Below, in pieces: positions 24,616 to 33,830 of a stretch of 64,000 nt of DNA. Below the pieces are notes generated by a model. That model was not told the origin of the DNA. It saw only the letters and a list, made by a program, of their open reading frames with translations, and ran no database searches. Within the stretch, counting starts at the first letter, position 1. The number at the start of each line of letters is the position of its first letter. Origin of the DNA: Streptomyces physcomitrii (GTDB lineage Bacteria; Actinomycetota; Actinomycetes; Streptomycetales; Streptomycetaceae); contig NZ_JAAWWP010000013.1 in NCBI RefSeq assembly GCF_012273655.1, positions 163,132 through 227,131 of the forward strand. The letters are read 5' to 3'. Both the position numbers and the translations under genes were made by a program.

Positions 24616-24817
24616 CCGGCAGGTACAGATTCGGTGGAGATTACGGCACCGAAACCTACCGACCCGTAACTGTTCTGTCCCGCCGCTCCCCTTGTGGCCC
24701 CATTTAGCCGCGCTGACCTGTAGGTATACACCAGTGAGCGCGCCCTGGCACCCCTCCCGCCAGGGCGCGCTGTGGGGTACCGTCACGGCGCTGTGCGGAG
24801 CGCCACAAGGAGCAACA
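24616..24817. other. Promoter region of the acyl-CoA ligase gene
   Basis: The 202-bp gap is AT-richer than its surroundings near 24640-24740. TGACCT followed by GGTATA (24716-24730) may be part of a promoter, but the spacing is not convincing. I see no perfect dyad. Confidence 0.3.
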
Positions 24818-26644
24818 TTGCGCGAGTTCACCAACCCTGCGGTGGCGACGCCGCCGCCCGTGGGCGGCCTGGCGGACGCCGTGTTCGACAATGCGCGGGA
24901 CGACGCGCGGCATGTGGTGTTCGGACGCAAGGGCGCGGACGGGCGCTGGCGGGATGTGACGGCGGCCCAGTTCCGGGACGAGGTGCAGCGGCTCGCCAAG
25001 GGGCTGCTCGCGCAGGGGGTCCGCTTCGGGGACCGGGTGGCGATCATGAGCCGTACCCGCTACGAGTGGACGCTCTTCGACTTCGCACTGTGGACCGTGG
25101 GCGCCCAGGTGGTGCCCGTCTACCCGACCTCCTCGGCCGAACAGGTCCTGTGGATGCTGCACGACTCCGGGGTCTCGGCGGCGATGGTCGAGCACGAGGA
25201 CCACGCCATGACGATCGGCTCGGTCGTCGACCGGCTGCCGCAGCTCAGGCGGCTCTGGCAGCTCGACGCGGACGCGGTCGGGGAGCTGACCGCCGCGGGC
25301 GAGCACCTCGACGACGAGGTGGTGGACCGCCACCGCCGGGCGATCACCCCGGACTCCATCGCCACCATCATCTACACCTCCGGCACCACCGGCCGCCCCA
25401 AGGGCTGTCTGATCTCGCACGCCAACCTGATGTTCGAGGCGGACACCGTGATCGCCCGCTGGGACCCGGTCTTCCGGCGCAGGCGCGGGGACGAGCCCGC
25501 CACCCTGCTCTTCCTGCCGCTCGCGCATGTTTTCGGCCGCATGGTCGAAGTGGCCTGCGTCCGCGGCCGGATCAAGATCGGCCACCAGCCCAACCTCAAC
25601 GCCACGGCCCTTCTGCCCGATCTGGCGGCCTTCCGTCCGACCTTCATCCTCGCGGTCCCGTACATCTTCGAGAAGATCTTCCAGGCCGGGCTGCGCAAGG
25701 CGGAGCGGAGCGGCAAGGACGGCCCCTTCGAGAAGGCGGTCGACGTCGCGGTGCGCTACGCGGAGGCCCTGGAGGCGAAGTCCTTCGGCCGGGGCCCGGG
25801 CCCCTCGGCGGCCCTGCGCATGCAGCACCAGCTCTACGACAAGCTCGTCTACGCCAAGGTCCGCGAGGCGATGGGCGGCCGGGTCCGGTACGCGATGTCC
25901 GGCGGCTCGGCGATGGACCGCCGGCTGGGCCTCTTCTTCTTCGGCGCCGGGGTCAGCGTCCTCGAGGGCTACGGGCTGACCGAGACCACCGCCGCCATCA
26001 CCGCCAACCCGCCCGAGCGGACCCGCTTCGGCACCGTCGGCCAGGCCATCCCCGGCACCACGGTGCACATCGCGGAGGACGGCGAGGTCTGGGTGAAGGG
26101 CGGCAACATCTTCCAGGGCTATCTGAACAACCCCAAGGCCACCGACGAGACCCTGCACGAGGGCTGGCTCGCCACCGGTGACCTCGGCTCCCTGGACGAG
26201 GACGGCTATCTGACGATCACCGGCCGCAAGAAGGAGATCCTGGTGACCTCCGGCGGCAAGAGCGTCTCCCCCGCCCAGCTGGAGGAGCGGGTGCGCGACC
26301 ATCCGCTGGTGGCGCAGTGCATCGTCGTCGGCAACGACCGGCCGTACATCGCCGCCCTGGTCACCCTGGACTCGGACGCCGTGGAGCACTGGCTCGCCAT
26401 GCGCGAGAAGCCCTCGCTCTCCCCGGCCGAGCTGGTGCGCGACCCGGACCTGGAGACGGAGGTCAGGCGCGCGGTGGTCGCCGCGAACACGCTGGTCTCC
26501 CAGGCGGAGTCGATCCGTACCTTCCGCATCCTCGCGCACCAGTTCTCCGAGGAGCACGGGCTGCTCACGCCCTCGCTCAAGCTCAAGCGCAAGGCCATCG
26601 AAGGGGTCTACGCCGCCGAGGTCGAGGCGCTGTACCGCAGTTGA
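24818..26644 (+). CDS. Long-chain fatty-acid-CoA ligase (FadD15-like AMP-forming)
   Basis: A 608-residue AMP-forming acyl-CoA ligase. The P-loop is at 187-196 (YTSGTTGRPKG), the substrate and AMP motif is GYGLTETTAA, the hinge is TGDLGSLDEDGYLTITGRKKE, and the C-terminal catalytic lysine lies in SLKLKRKAI. The length and the segment between PYIFEKIF and the LTET motif fit the long-chain FadD15 type. It activates fatty acids for degradation or lipid synthesis at the membrane. TTG 24818 has AAGGAG 7 bases upstream; the frame continues upstream without homology. Confidence 0.92.
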   Translation: MREFTNPAVATPPPVGGLADAVFDNARDDARHVVFGRKGADGRWRDVTAAQFRDEVQRLAKGLLAQGVRFGDRVAIMSRTRYEWTLFDFALWTVGAQVVPVYPTSSAEQVLWMLHDSGVSAAMVEHEDHAMTIGSVVDRLPQLRRLWQLDADAVGELTAAGEHLDDEVVDRHRRAITPDSIATIIYTSGTTGRPKGCLISHANLMFEADTVIARWDPVFRRRRGDEPATLLFLPLAHVFGRMVEVACVRGRIKIGHQPNLNATALLPDLAAFRPTFILAVPYIFEKIFQAGLRKAERSGKDGPFEKAVDVAVRYAEALEAKSFGRGPGPSAALRMQHQLYDKLVYAKVREAMGGRVRYAMSGGSAMDRRLGLFFFGAGVSVLEGYGLTETTAAITANPPERTRFGTVGQAIPGTTVHIAEDGEVWVKGGNIFQGYLNNPKATDETLHEGWLATGDLGSLDEDGYLTITGRKKEILVTSGGKSVSPAQLEERVRDHPLVAQCIVVGNDRPYIAALVTLDSDAVEHWLAMREKPSLSPAELVRDPDLETEVRRAVVAANTLVSQAESIRTFRILAHQFSEEHGLLTPSLKLKRKAIEGVYAAEVEALYRS

Positions 26645-26742
26645 GCCGGGGGCCCGGCCGCCCGCCCGTCTGGAATGCACTCCGGGTGCCGATCGTTGAC
26701 CATGGGAGTACCACCCCCGAGAGAACTAAGGATCGAGAGCTC

Positions 26743-27576
26743 GTGAGCAAGGTCCCCCCGATCATCCTGAACAACGGCGTCGAGATGCCGCAGCTGGGCT
26801 TCGGCGTCTGGCAGGTGCCGGACGACGAGGCCACCACGGCCGTCGCGACCGCGCTGGAGGCCGGGTACCGCAGCATCGACACCGCCGCGATCTACGGCAA
26901 CGAGGAGGGCACCGGCAGGGCACTCGCCCGCTCCGGCGTCCCCCGCGAGGAGCTCTTCGTCACCACCAAGCTCTGGAACGCCGACCAGGGCTACGACGCG
27001 ACGCTGCGCGCCTTCGACGAGTCCCTGCGCAAGCTCGGGCTCGACTACCTCGACCTGTATCTGATCCACTGGCCGATGGTCTCGCGCGGCACCTACATCG
27101 ACTCGTACCGGGCCTTCGAGAAGCTGCTCCAGGACGGCCGGGTCCGCGCGGTCGGCGTCTCCAACTTCCTTCCCGAGCACCTGCGGAGCCTGATCGACGA
27201 GACCTCCGTGATCCCGGCGGTCAACCAGATCGAACTGCACCCGCACCTCCAGCAGATCGCCTCCCGCGAGCTGCACGGCGAGGAGGGCATCGCCACCGAG
27301 GCCTGGTCGCCGCTCGGCCAGGGCAAGGGGCTCCTGGAGGTGCCCGCGATCGTCGCCATCGCCCAGAAGCACGGCCGCACCCCCGCCCAGGTCGTGCTGC
27401 GCTGGCACCTCCAGCTCGGCAACGTCGTCATCCCCAAGTCCGTGACCCCCGCGCGGATCGAGGAGAACATCGACGTCTTCGGCTTCGAACTGGACGAGGA
27501 GGACCTGGCCGCCATCCGCGCCCTCAACGAGGAGCGCCGCCTCGGCCCCGACCCGGCCACCTTCGACGCCGTCTGA
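26743..27576 (+). CDS. Aldo/keto reductase
   Basis: A 277-residue NADPH-dependent aldo/keto reductase of the 2,5-diketo-gluconate reductase/AKR5 type. The tetrad D46-Y51-K76-H109 is intact (SIDTAAIYGN, TTKLW, LIHWP), followed by VGVSNF, NQIELHP and the cofactor motif IPKSVTPARIEENIDVF. Reduces aldehydes or ketones in the cytoplasm. GTG 26743 was taken as the start; the ribosome site (GATCGAGAG) is moderate. It follows fadD on the same strand after 98 bp and ends at a strong hairpin. Confidence 0.92.
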   Translation: MSKVPPIILNNGVEMPQLGFGVWQVPDDEATTAVATALEAGYRSIDTAAIYGNEEGTGRALARSGVPREELFVTTKLWNADQGYDATLRAFDESLRKLGLDYLDLYLIHWPMVSRGTYIDSYRAFEKLLQDGRVRAVGVSNFLPEHLRSLIDETSVIPAVNQIELHPHLQQIASRELHGEEGIATEAWSPLGQGKGLLEVPAIVAIAQKHGRTPAQVVLRWHLQLGNVVIPKSVTPARIEENIDVFGFELDEEDLAAIRALNEERRLGPDPATFDAV

Positions 27577-27609
27577 GCGGCGGTACGCACGAGGCGTACG
27601 CAACAGCGC

Positions 27610-27640
27610 GGAGCCGCCGCACTCCTGGTGCGGCGGCTCC
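27610..27640. terminator. Bidirectional hairpin terminator
   Basis: A perfect 13-bp stem, GGAGCCGCCGCAC and GTGCGGCGGCTCC, loop TCCTG, between the convergent aldo/keto reductase and PCD genes. No T tract. Confidence 0.75.
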
Positions 27641-27666
27641 GCTGCGTTCCGGTGCGCCCGTCCGGC

Positions 27667-27972
27667 CTACTCCGCGCCGTGCGCCGCGGCCAGGGTCTCC
27701 ACCCGGCGGGCCAGGTCGATGTCGAGTTCGGTGATGGCGCCGCCCGCGCTGTGGGTGTTCACGGCCACCGCCACGCTGTTGTAGCCGAGGGTGAGGTCGG
27801 CGTGGTGGCCCAGTTCCTCCTGGACCTGGGCGATGTGCATGACCAGCGCCGCCGCCGCGAAGTGCGGGCCGATCACATAGGAGCGCGAGATCCTGTCGCC
27901 GACCAGGGTCCAGCCGGGGAGTTCGGCGAGCCGGTTCTCGATGTCCTGCTGGGCGAGCGGTTCGACGGCCAT
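27667..27972 (-). CDS. 4a-hydroxytetrahydrobiopterin dehydratase (PCD/DCoH)
   Basis: A 101-residue pterin-4a-carbinolamine dehydratase. The active-site pair GHHAD and the segment NTHSAGGAITELDIDLA carry the His-His...His...Asp pattern of the family. It regenerates pterin cofactors after aromatic amino-acid hydroxylases; in bacteria lacking such hydroxylases it is often a molybdopterin or folate helper. Divergent from the XRE-MmyB regulator, 111 bp apart. Confidence 0.9.
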   Translation of the reverse strand: MAVEPLAQQDIENRLAELPGWTLVGDRISRSYVIGPHFAAAALVMHIAQVQEELGHHADLTLGYNSVAVAVNTHSAGGAITELDIDLARRVETLAAAHGAE

Positions 27973-28083
27973 GGCCGCGGCTCCTTCGGGTACGGGTGCG
28001 GGGTCCGCTGCGCAGCCTGCCACAGGAGGTCCGCCCGGCGGCCGATCCGGGCCGCGCGCCCCTGACTGGGCTACCGTCGGCCC

Positions 28084-28896
28084 ATGACCTCGGCCCCGCC
28101 CCGTACCCCGACTCCCTCCTCCGGCAGGGGAATCGGTCCGCTGCTGCGCGGCTGGCGCGAGCGGCGGCGGATCAGCCAACTGGACCTGGCGCTGCGGGCG
28201 GGATCCTCCGCCCGCCACCTCAGCTTCGTCGAGACCGGCCGCTCCCGCCCCAGCGAGGCACTGGTCCTGAAGCTGGCCCACCACCTCGACGTCCCGCTGC
28301 GCGAGCGCAACGCCCTGCTGCTCGCCGCCGGGTACGCGCCCCGGTTCACCGAGACCCCGCTGAGCGATCCCTCCTTCGCGCCGGTACGCGCCGGGATCGA
28401 GGCCCTGCTCGCGGGCTACGAGCCGTATCCGGCCCTGGTCCTGGACGCGCACTACGAGGTGGTGGCCGCCAACAAGGGCGTGGACACCCTGCTCGCCGGA
28501 GTCGCCGAGGAGCTGCTCGCGGGCCCCCTCAACGCGATGCGCCTGACGCTGCACCCGCGCGGAATGGCGCCCCGGATCCGCAATCTCGGCCAGTGGCGGG
28601 CCCATCTGCTCGCCCAGATGGAGCGCGAGATCGCCCTCGACCGCTCCCCCGCGCTGCGCGCCCTGTACGAGGAGGTCGCGGCCTATCCGGTGGCCGATCC
28701 CGGCACCGAGGAGACGGGCGGCGCCGCGCACTTCGCGCTGCCGCTGCGGATCGAGCACGAGGGGCGGGTGCTGTCGTTCCTGTCGACGATCGCCACCTTC
28801 AACACCCCGATGGACGTGACCGTCGCCGGACTCGCCGTCGAGGCCTTCCTGCCCGCCGACGCGGAGACCCTGGCCCGGCTGCGCGGGCGGGACTGA
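28084..28896 (+). CDS. XRE family regulator with MmyB-like ligand-binding domain
   Basis: A 270-residue two-domain regulator: an XRE HTH at about 17-72 (LLRGWRERRRISQLDLALRAGSSARHLSFVETGRSRPS) and an MmyB-like domain from about 105 (LLAGYEPYPALVLDAHYEVVAANKGVDTLL, LTLHPRGMAPRIRN). Streptomyces has many such paralogs, often next to a small oxidoreductase gene they control; here the divergent neighbour is the PCD dehydratase, the likely target. The C-terminal half is intact to STIATFNTPMDVTVAGLAVEAFLP. Confidence 0.92.
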   Translation: MTSAPPRTPTPSSGRGIGPLLRGWRERRRISQLDLALRAGSSARHLSFVETGRSRPSEALVLKLAHHLDVPLRERNALLLAAGYAPRFTETPLSDPSFAPVRAGIEALLAGYEPYPALVLDAHYEVVAANKGVDTLLAGVAEELLAGPLNAMRLTLHPRGMAPRIRNLGQWRAHLLAQMEREIALDRSPALRALYEEVAAYPVADPGTEETGGAAHFALPLRIEHEGRVLSFLSTIATFNTPMDVTVAGLAVEAFLPADAETLARLRGRD

Positions 28897-28939
28897 ACCG
28901 GGACGCGGCCGCCCCGGGGACGGCAGCGGCCCGGGTGTC

Positions 28940-29365
28940 TCAGGCCAGCTTGGCGGTGAGGCCGATGGTGGTGCCGGCGAGCGCCTGGCTGACCGGGCAG
29001 TTCTTCTTGGCGTCCTCGGCGGCGGCGGTGAAGGCCGCCTCGTCCAGACCCGGGACCTGGCCCTCGACGGTGAGGTGGATGCCGGTGATCCCGGTGCCCG
29101 GCTGGAAGTCGACGTCCGCGGAGGTGACAAGCCGGGTCGGCGGGGTGCCCGCCTGGGTGAGCGCGTGCGAGAGCGCCATGGAGAAGCAGCTGGAGTGGGC
29201 GGCCGCGATGAGTTCTTCGGGGCTGGTCCTGCCGTTCGGCTCCTCGGCGCGCGAAGCCCAGGTCACCGCGTACTCACCGATGTCGGAGGAGTCGAACTTC
29301 ACGACCCCCTGCCCCTCGGTCAGGCTGCCGTCCCAGACTGTGTGTGCGGAGCGAGTGGTTGCCAC
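28940..29365 (-). CDS. OsmC family peroxiredoxin
   Basis: A 141-residue OsmC protein with the two redox cysteines in place, C60 (AAHSSCFSMAL) and C123 (KNCPVSQAL). OsmC-type enzymes reduce organic hydroperoxides and are induced by osmotic or envelope stress. GTG 29365 follows GAGGAAGGA. Codirectional with the phosphodiesterase gene but 122 bp past its reading end in the other orientation, so it is a separate unit. The domain fits the SACOL1771/OsmC subgroup rather than Ohr. Confidence 0.92.
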   Translation of the reverse strand: MATTRSAHTVWDGSLTEGQGVVKFDSSDIGEYAVTWASRAEEPNGRTSPEELIAAAHSSCFSMALSHALTQAGTPPTRLVTSADVDFQPGTGITGIHLTVEGQVPGLDEAAFTAAAEDAKKNCPVSQALAGTTIGLTAKLA

Positions 29366-29487
29366 CGTGGTTCCTTCCTCAGAATGTGCGGTACGTGGAT
29401 TCCGCACGGCCCATCCGATCACACCGGCCCCGCGCGTACACGCAGGACGCGAGGACCGGCGGGCGGCGGGAAGCGGCCGAGGGCGGC

Positions 29488-31671
29488 TCAGGTGCTGTGC
29501 TCGCGCGGGGTGTTGGGCCGCTCCGGGGCGCCGGCCCCGCGCGGGGTGCGCAGCCCGCGGATCCGGCGGCGGGGTGCGACCGGCACCCGGGGCCCCGCGG
29601 GCTCGCCCAGCCAGCGGCGCAGCACCCGGTGCACCTGCTCCGCGCCGACCAGTTCGCCCTGCCCCGCCAGCGGGTCGGACAGCTCGTGCGGCCAGAGCAG
29701 GAAGGCCCGGGTCTGGTCGCCGCCGAGGCCGCCGTGCGAGCCGATCTGCTCCTCGAAGGCGAGGACCTCGCCCTCCTTGGGCTCGTACCAGGAGTTGATC
29801 ATGATGTCGGCGCAGTGCGGGAAGGAGTCGGTGCGGCGTACCGCCTCGGCCGCGCCCGGCCCGAAGTCGGCCAGCGGGCCCGGCTCCGCGTCCAGTCGCG
29901 CGAGCGGGATCCGGGCGCCGCCGGCCCCGAGCACCACCGCGCCGTCCGCCTCGCTGCGCACCAGGACGAAGCCGATGCCGGGGTGGTTGGCGAGGGTGGT
30001 GAGCAGGGCCGGGTGGCGCCGGTCGATCTCCTCCTGGCTCATCCGGTGCGGCACGTCCGGGAAGGAGACCAGGCCGAGGTTGCCGGAGGCGAGGACGATC
30101 GGCTCGCGCGGGCGCCGCCCCGGGTCCTGTGCCGCGTCCGCCTCGACCGAGCGGTGCAGGGCCGCGCGGACCGTCGCCCTGGCCTCCGCCCCGCTGTGCG
30201 TGCGCCGGGCCCGGCGCGGCACCGGCAGCCCGCAGCCCGCCCGTACGAGATCGGTGAGCCCCAGGCCGTAGCGGGTGCGGAAGGTCTCGCCGGGGCTCTG
30301 GCCGTGGTCGGAGAGGACCACGATCCGGTAGGGGCGCGGGGCGTGTTCGGCGACCTTGGCGAGCAGGGCGAGCGAGCGGTCGAGGCGTTGCAGGACCTTG
30401 TACGCGTCCTGGCTGCGCGGCCCGGAGTGGTGGGCGACCTCGTCGTAGGCGACCAGGTCGGCGTAGACGGCGGTGCGCCCGGCGAACATGTCGCCGATGA
30501 CCGCGGCGACCACCACATCGCGTTCCACCACGGTCGCGAAGGCCCGGATCAGGGGGTACAGACCGCCGCGGCCGACCCGGGGGCGGCGGCCGGAGAGCCG
30601 GGCCCGGGTGGACTGGCCGGTCTCGCGGGCGACTTCGGCCAGGAAGGACATCGCGGTGCGCACCGCGTTCGCCGGATCGGAGAAGTAGGCGAAGTATCCG
30701 GCGCGGGAGCGGTTCCGGCGGCCGCGGCGGGCGGCCACCGAGAGCACCAGGGCGAGCTGGTCGGCGCCGCCGCTGAAGAGGTTGCCGCGGCTGGCGCCGT
30801 CCTGGGCCAGCAGTCCGCGGTCGCCGGTGCGTTCGGCCGCGCGGCGCTGGAGTTCGGCGGCGGAGGCGGGCCGGTTGCTGACCATGACCTCGCCGGTGTC
30901 CTTCTCGTACCAGCGGAAGGCGGGGATGTCGTGGTTGCTGCCGTGCAGGATGCCCAGCTGGCTGGCGCCGGTCTGACTGGACCAGTCGGTGCGCCAGCTG
31001 CTCAGGCGGTGGGTCCCGGCGGCGCCCTCGGCGGAGGCCCCGGCCGGGGACTCACCGGTGGCCGCGGCAGCGCCCGCGGGTCCCAGCCAGTCGGCCACCG
31101 TGGGCATCCGGCCCCGGGCGACGGCGTCGAGGAGGACATCGTGGCCGACGCCGTCGAACTGCAGGAAGACCGTGCCGGGGGTGGTGGGACCGCCGGCCTC
31201 GGCATCGCGTCTGCGGCGGCGGTCGGCACGCCGGGCCAGTCGGCGGCGGTAGGCGTCGTCGTCCCGCACGGCCAGCGCACCGCCGGTGGCGGAGGCAACC
31301 GCGGACATCACGGCGGCGACCACCACCGCGGTCTCGGGGGCCACCTCGCCCCGGCCGGAGGGGTTGAGCCGCAGCGCGAGCAGGAGCAGGGAGCCGTTGA
31401 GGAAGAAGACGAGCAGGCCGAGCACCAGGGCGGGCACCAGGAGCAGGGCCCGCACGAGCAGCGGCCAGACGAGGGCGGACAGCAGGCCGAAGGCTCCGGC
31501 GCCGAGGGCCGCGGTCATCGCGATCCGGGTGGAGCTGTCACCGGAGTCGGACTGGAGCTGGAAGTCGGGCAGGATCCCGGCGAGCGCCAGCATGGTGAGG
31601 GTGGAGACGGACCAGACGGCGACCACCCGCCACAGGGCGCGGCCCGCCGCCCGCCATCTGCCGTCGCTCAC
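29488..31671 (-). CDS. Membrane-anchored type I phosphodiesterase/alkaline phosphatase family protein
   Basis: A 727-residue fusion. The first 140 residues hold about four membrane helices with the pattern of the phage-holin-4-like family (VVAVWSVSTLTMLALAGILPDFQL, LVWPLLVRALLLVPALVLGLLVFFLNGSLLLLAL). A basic linker (RRRLARRADRRRRR) leads to an alkaline-phosphatase-fold hydrolase: metal-binding FLQFDGVGHD, YADLVAYDEVAHHSG and VVLSDHGQSPG. It would hydrolyse phosphodiesters of nucleotides or lipid-linked substrates at the membrane. The start at 31671 (GTG or ATG region) fits the first basic residues before the helix. The substrate is unknown. Confidence 0.87.
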   Translation of the reverse strand: MSDGRWRAAGRALWRVVAVWSVSTLTMLALAGILPDFQLQSDSGDSSTRIAMTAALGAGAFGLLSALVWPLLVRALLLVPALVLGLLVFFLNGSLLLLALRLNPSGRGEVAPETAVVVAAVMSAVASATGGALAVRDDDAYRRRLARRADRRRRRDAEAGGPTTPGTVFLQFDGVGHDVLLDAVARGRMPTVADWLGPAGAAAATGESPAGASAEGAAGTHRLSSWRTDWSSQTGASQLGILHGSNHDIPAFRWYEKDTGEVMVSNRPASAAELQRRAAERTGDRGLLAQDGASRGNLFSGGADQLALVLSVAARRGRRNRSRAGYFAYFSDPANAVRTAMSFLAEVARETGQSTRARLSGRRPRVGRGGLYPLIRAFATVVERDVVVAAVIGDMFAGRTAVYADLVAYDEVAHHSGPRSQDAYKVLQRLDRSLALLAKVAEHAPRPYRIVVLSDHGQSPGETFRTRYGLGLTDLVRAGCGLPVPRRARRTHSGAEARATVRAALHRSVEADAAQDPGRRPREPIVLASGNLGLVSFPDVPHRMSQEEIDRRHPALLTTLANHPGIGFVLVRSEADGAVVLGAGGARIPLARLDAEPGPLADFGPGAAEAVRRTDSFPHCADIMINSWYEPKEGEVLAFEEQIGSHGGLGGDQTRAFLLWPHELSDPLAGQGELVGAEQVHRVLRRWLGEPAGPRVPVAPRRRIRGLRTPRGAGAPERPNTPREHST

Positions 31672-31740
31672 GTTTCGCCCACCTCACGTCCGTACGGCCT
31701 CCACTTTGTCACAGGGCCGCGGCTGCCCGGCACGGCGATC

Positions 31741-31798
31741 GGCCAAGGGCAGCGACCCCAGCGGGAGCGGGCCAAGGGCAGCCGTCTCAGCGCGAGCG
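31741..31798. repeat. Imperfect 29-bp tandem duplication
   Basis: Two adjacent 29-bp copies begin GGCCAAGGGCAGC and end GCGAGCG/GGGAGCG, in the gap between the phosphodiesterase start and the next minus-strand gene's end. About six positions differ. Confidence 0.6.
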
Positions 31799-31813
31799 GG
31801 GAGGGCGGCGGGT

Positions 31814-32263
31814 TCAGCGCCCGTCGTAGCCGGCGGTGGGCATGGAGAGCCTGCGGTGCACATCGGCCTTCATCGCGGCGTCGTAGGAGGGCTCACCGAG
31901 GCCGGTGCTCTCGACCCGGACGCCGCGGCGGGCGCACTCGGCGGTGAACTCCTCGACCGAGGCGAGGGCCCGTGCGAGGACCCGGGGCCCGGCCGCCACG
32001 AAGAGGTCGACGAGACCGGCCTCGACATCGGTCCACAGGGCGCGGTGATCGGGGCGCACTCCGTGCACGAGGAGCTGGCGGGTGAGGACGTGGCCGTGCC
32101 GGGCGGCCCAGGCGGCGCACAGTGCGTACTGGCTGCGGGAGTCGACGAGGAAGGGCTCGCGGTCGAGTTCCTCCAGGGGCACCAGGCTGGTGATCGCGGT
32201 CACCCGCAGTGCGCCCGGGCGGCCCCGCGCGGGGGCGGCGGCCCCCGTCCCTCTTCCCGCCAT
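31814..32263 (-). CDS. Conserved-looking hypothetical protein
   Basis: A 149-residue protein I do not recognise. It has an N-terminal Ala/Gly/Arg-rich stretch, then EELDREPFLVDSRSQYALCAAWAARHGHVLTRQLL and a helical region (DVEAGLVDLFVAAGPRVLARALASVEEFTAECARRG) that looks like the N-terminal half of a resolvase-type or RecT-like small domain but lacks catalytic motifs. Good third-position bias and GAGGGGG before ATG 32263 support coding. No membrane helix or signal. It is divergent from the MBL-DedA pair. Confidence 0.6.
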   Translation of the reverse strand: MAGRGTGAAAPARGRPGALRVTAITSLVPLEELDREPFLVDSRSQYALCAAWAARHGHVLTRQLLVHGVRPDHRALWTDVEAGLVDLFVAAGPRVLARALASVEEFTAECARRGVRVESTGLGEPSYDAAMKADVHRRLSMPTAGYDGR

Positions 32264-32443
32264 GGGCCCCCTCGTTCCGTGTCTTCCCCGGCCCCTGCCC
32301 GCTCTCTGCGCGCGCCGCCGACCCTACTCCTGCCCCGGGCGGCGTCGTCGAAATCGCGCCTGCCGGGGTCCCGGCGGGACGTGGGCGACCGTCTCCGGGA
32401 CCGGGCGGCTAGGCTCTCGGGAGTCGGCCGAGGGAGGAAACAG

Positions 32444-33217
32444 GTGCCTGCCGAGATCACCTGGTGGGGGCATGCCACCTGCACGGTCGAGGACTCCGGG
32501 CTGCGGATCCTCACCGACCCGCTGTTCGCCCGGCGCCTCGCCCATCTGCGGCGCCGCCGGGGCGCCGTCCCCCCGGCGGAGGCCTGCCGGGCGGATCTGG
32601 TCCTGGTCTCGCATCTGCACGCCGACCATCTGCATGTGCCCTCGCTGGCCCGGGTCTCCCCCGGCGCCCGCCTGGTCGTCCCGCGCGGCGCCGCCCGCGC
32701 CGTACCGGCCCTGCGCAAACTGGACCATCTGCGGCTGACCGAGGTCTCGGCGGGCGAGGAGTTCGAGGAGGGCGGGGTACGGGTGCGGGCCGTGCCCGCG
32801 CGGCACGACGGGCGCAGGCTGCCGCTCGGGCCGCAGCTGTCGCCCGCGCTCGGCTATGTGCTCAGCGGGCAGACGCGTACCTACTTCGCCGGGGACACCG
32901 GCCTGTTCGACGCGATGGCCGAGGAGGTCGGCGAGGTCGACGTGGCCCTGCTGCCGGTGGGCGGCTGGGGGCCCCGGCTCGGGCCCGAGCACCTGGACGC
33001 CGGGCGGGCGGCACAGGCGCTGGCCCGGATCGGCGCGGCGCACGCGGTGCCGGTGCACTACGGCACATACTGGCCGATCGGGCTCGACGCGGTGCGGCCG
33101 CACGAATTCCACGCCCCGGGGCAGGAGTTCGTGCGGCTCGCCGCCGTGCGGGCGCCGGGCAGCCGGGTGCTCCGGCTCGACCACGGGGAGAGCGTGCGCC
33201 CGGAGGTGCGCCGGTGA
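32444..33217 (+). CDS. MBL fold metallo-hydrolase
   Basis: A 257-residue metallo-beta-lactamase-fold protein of the UlaG/L-ascorbate-lactonase-like or N-acyl-PE-PLD-like branch. The metal motif is HLHADH (57-62) within LVLVSHLHADHLH; further ligands are in FAGDTGLF and PVHYGTYWPIG. GAGGGAGGAAACAG is an excellent ribosome site for GTG 32444. Its stop overlaps the DedA start (GTGA), so the two are translated together and may act on the same membrane lipid or on a phospho-compound. The substrate is unknown. Confidence 0.9.
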   Translation: MPAEITWWGHATCTVEDSGLRILTDPLFARRLAHLRRRRGAVPPAEACRADLVLVSHLHADHLHVPSLARVSPGARLVVPRGAARAVPALRKLDHLRLTEVSAGEEFEEGGVRVRAVPARHDGRRLPLGPQLSPALGYVLSGQTRTYFAGDTGLFDAMAEEVGEVDVALLPVGGWGPRLGPEHLDAGRAAQALARIGAAHAVPVHYGTYWPIGLDAVRPHEFHAPGQEFVRLAAVRAPGSRVLRLDHGESVRPEVRR

Positions 33218-33822
33218 TCCTCGCCGCCGCCTCCGCCGAGGGCTCGCACCAGGCCTTCGGCTACCCCTCGCTCTTCCTGCTCGTGCTGGTCGGCGCGCTG
33301 GTGCCGGTGGTGCCGACCGGGGCGCTGGTCAGTTCGGCGGCCGTGGTCGCCTTCCACGACAAGTCGCCGCTCGGCCTGCTCGCCGTCTTTGTGGTGTCCT
33401 CCGCCGCGGCCTTCGCCGGTGATGTGGCGCTGTACTGGCTCGGGCGGCGCGGGCTGCACTCGAAGAACGGCTCCCGCTGGCTGGAGGCGATCCGCCGCCG
33501 CGCACCGGAGGAGCAGCTCTACCAGGCGCAGGAGAAACTCGGCAGCCACGGTGTGACGGTGCTGGTGCTCTCCCGGCTGGTGCCCGCGGGCCGCCTGCCG
33601 GTGATGCTGGCCTGCCTGCTCTCGCGGATGCCGACCCGGGAGTTCGCGCGGGCCGACGCCGCCGCCTGCCTCGCCTGGACGCTGGCGTACCAGCTGATCG
33701 GTGTCCTCGGCGGCTCGCTCTTCCCCGAGCCCTGGCAGGGTGTGGTCGCCGCGGTGGCGCTGACCCTGCTGATCAGCGCGGCGCCCTCACTGTGGCGGCG
33801 GGTGCGCGCCCCTCGGCAGTGA
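33214..33822 (+). CDS. DedA family membrane protein
   Basis: A 202-residue DedA/SNARE-associated family protein with about five hydrophobic segments and the signature VLVLSRLVPAGRLPVMLACLLSRM near the middle. DedA proteins are undecaprenyl-phosphate or other lipid flippases; this gene overlaps the MBL gene by four bases. GGAGGTG lies just upstream. The family call is firm; the lipid is not known. Ends nine bases before the convergent aminotransferase-fold gene. Confidence 0.88.
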   Translation: MILAAASAEGSHQAFGYPSLFLLVLVGALVPVVPTGALVSSAAVVAFHDKSPLGLLAVFVVSSAAAFAGDVALYWLGRRGLHSKNGSRWLEAIRRRAPEEQLYQAQEKLGSHGVTVLVLSRLVPAGRLPVMLACLLSRMPTREFARADAAACLAWTLAYQLIGVLGGSLFPEPWQGVVAAVALTLLISAAPSLWRRVRAPRQ

Positions 33823-33830
33823 GGATCCGG

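Noticed and set aside
29344..31947. 867-residue plus-strand frame
   Set aside because: Antisense to the phosphodiesterase gene; a GC-frame artefact.
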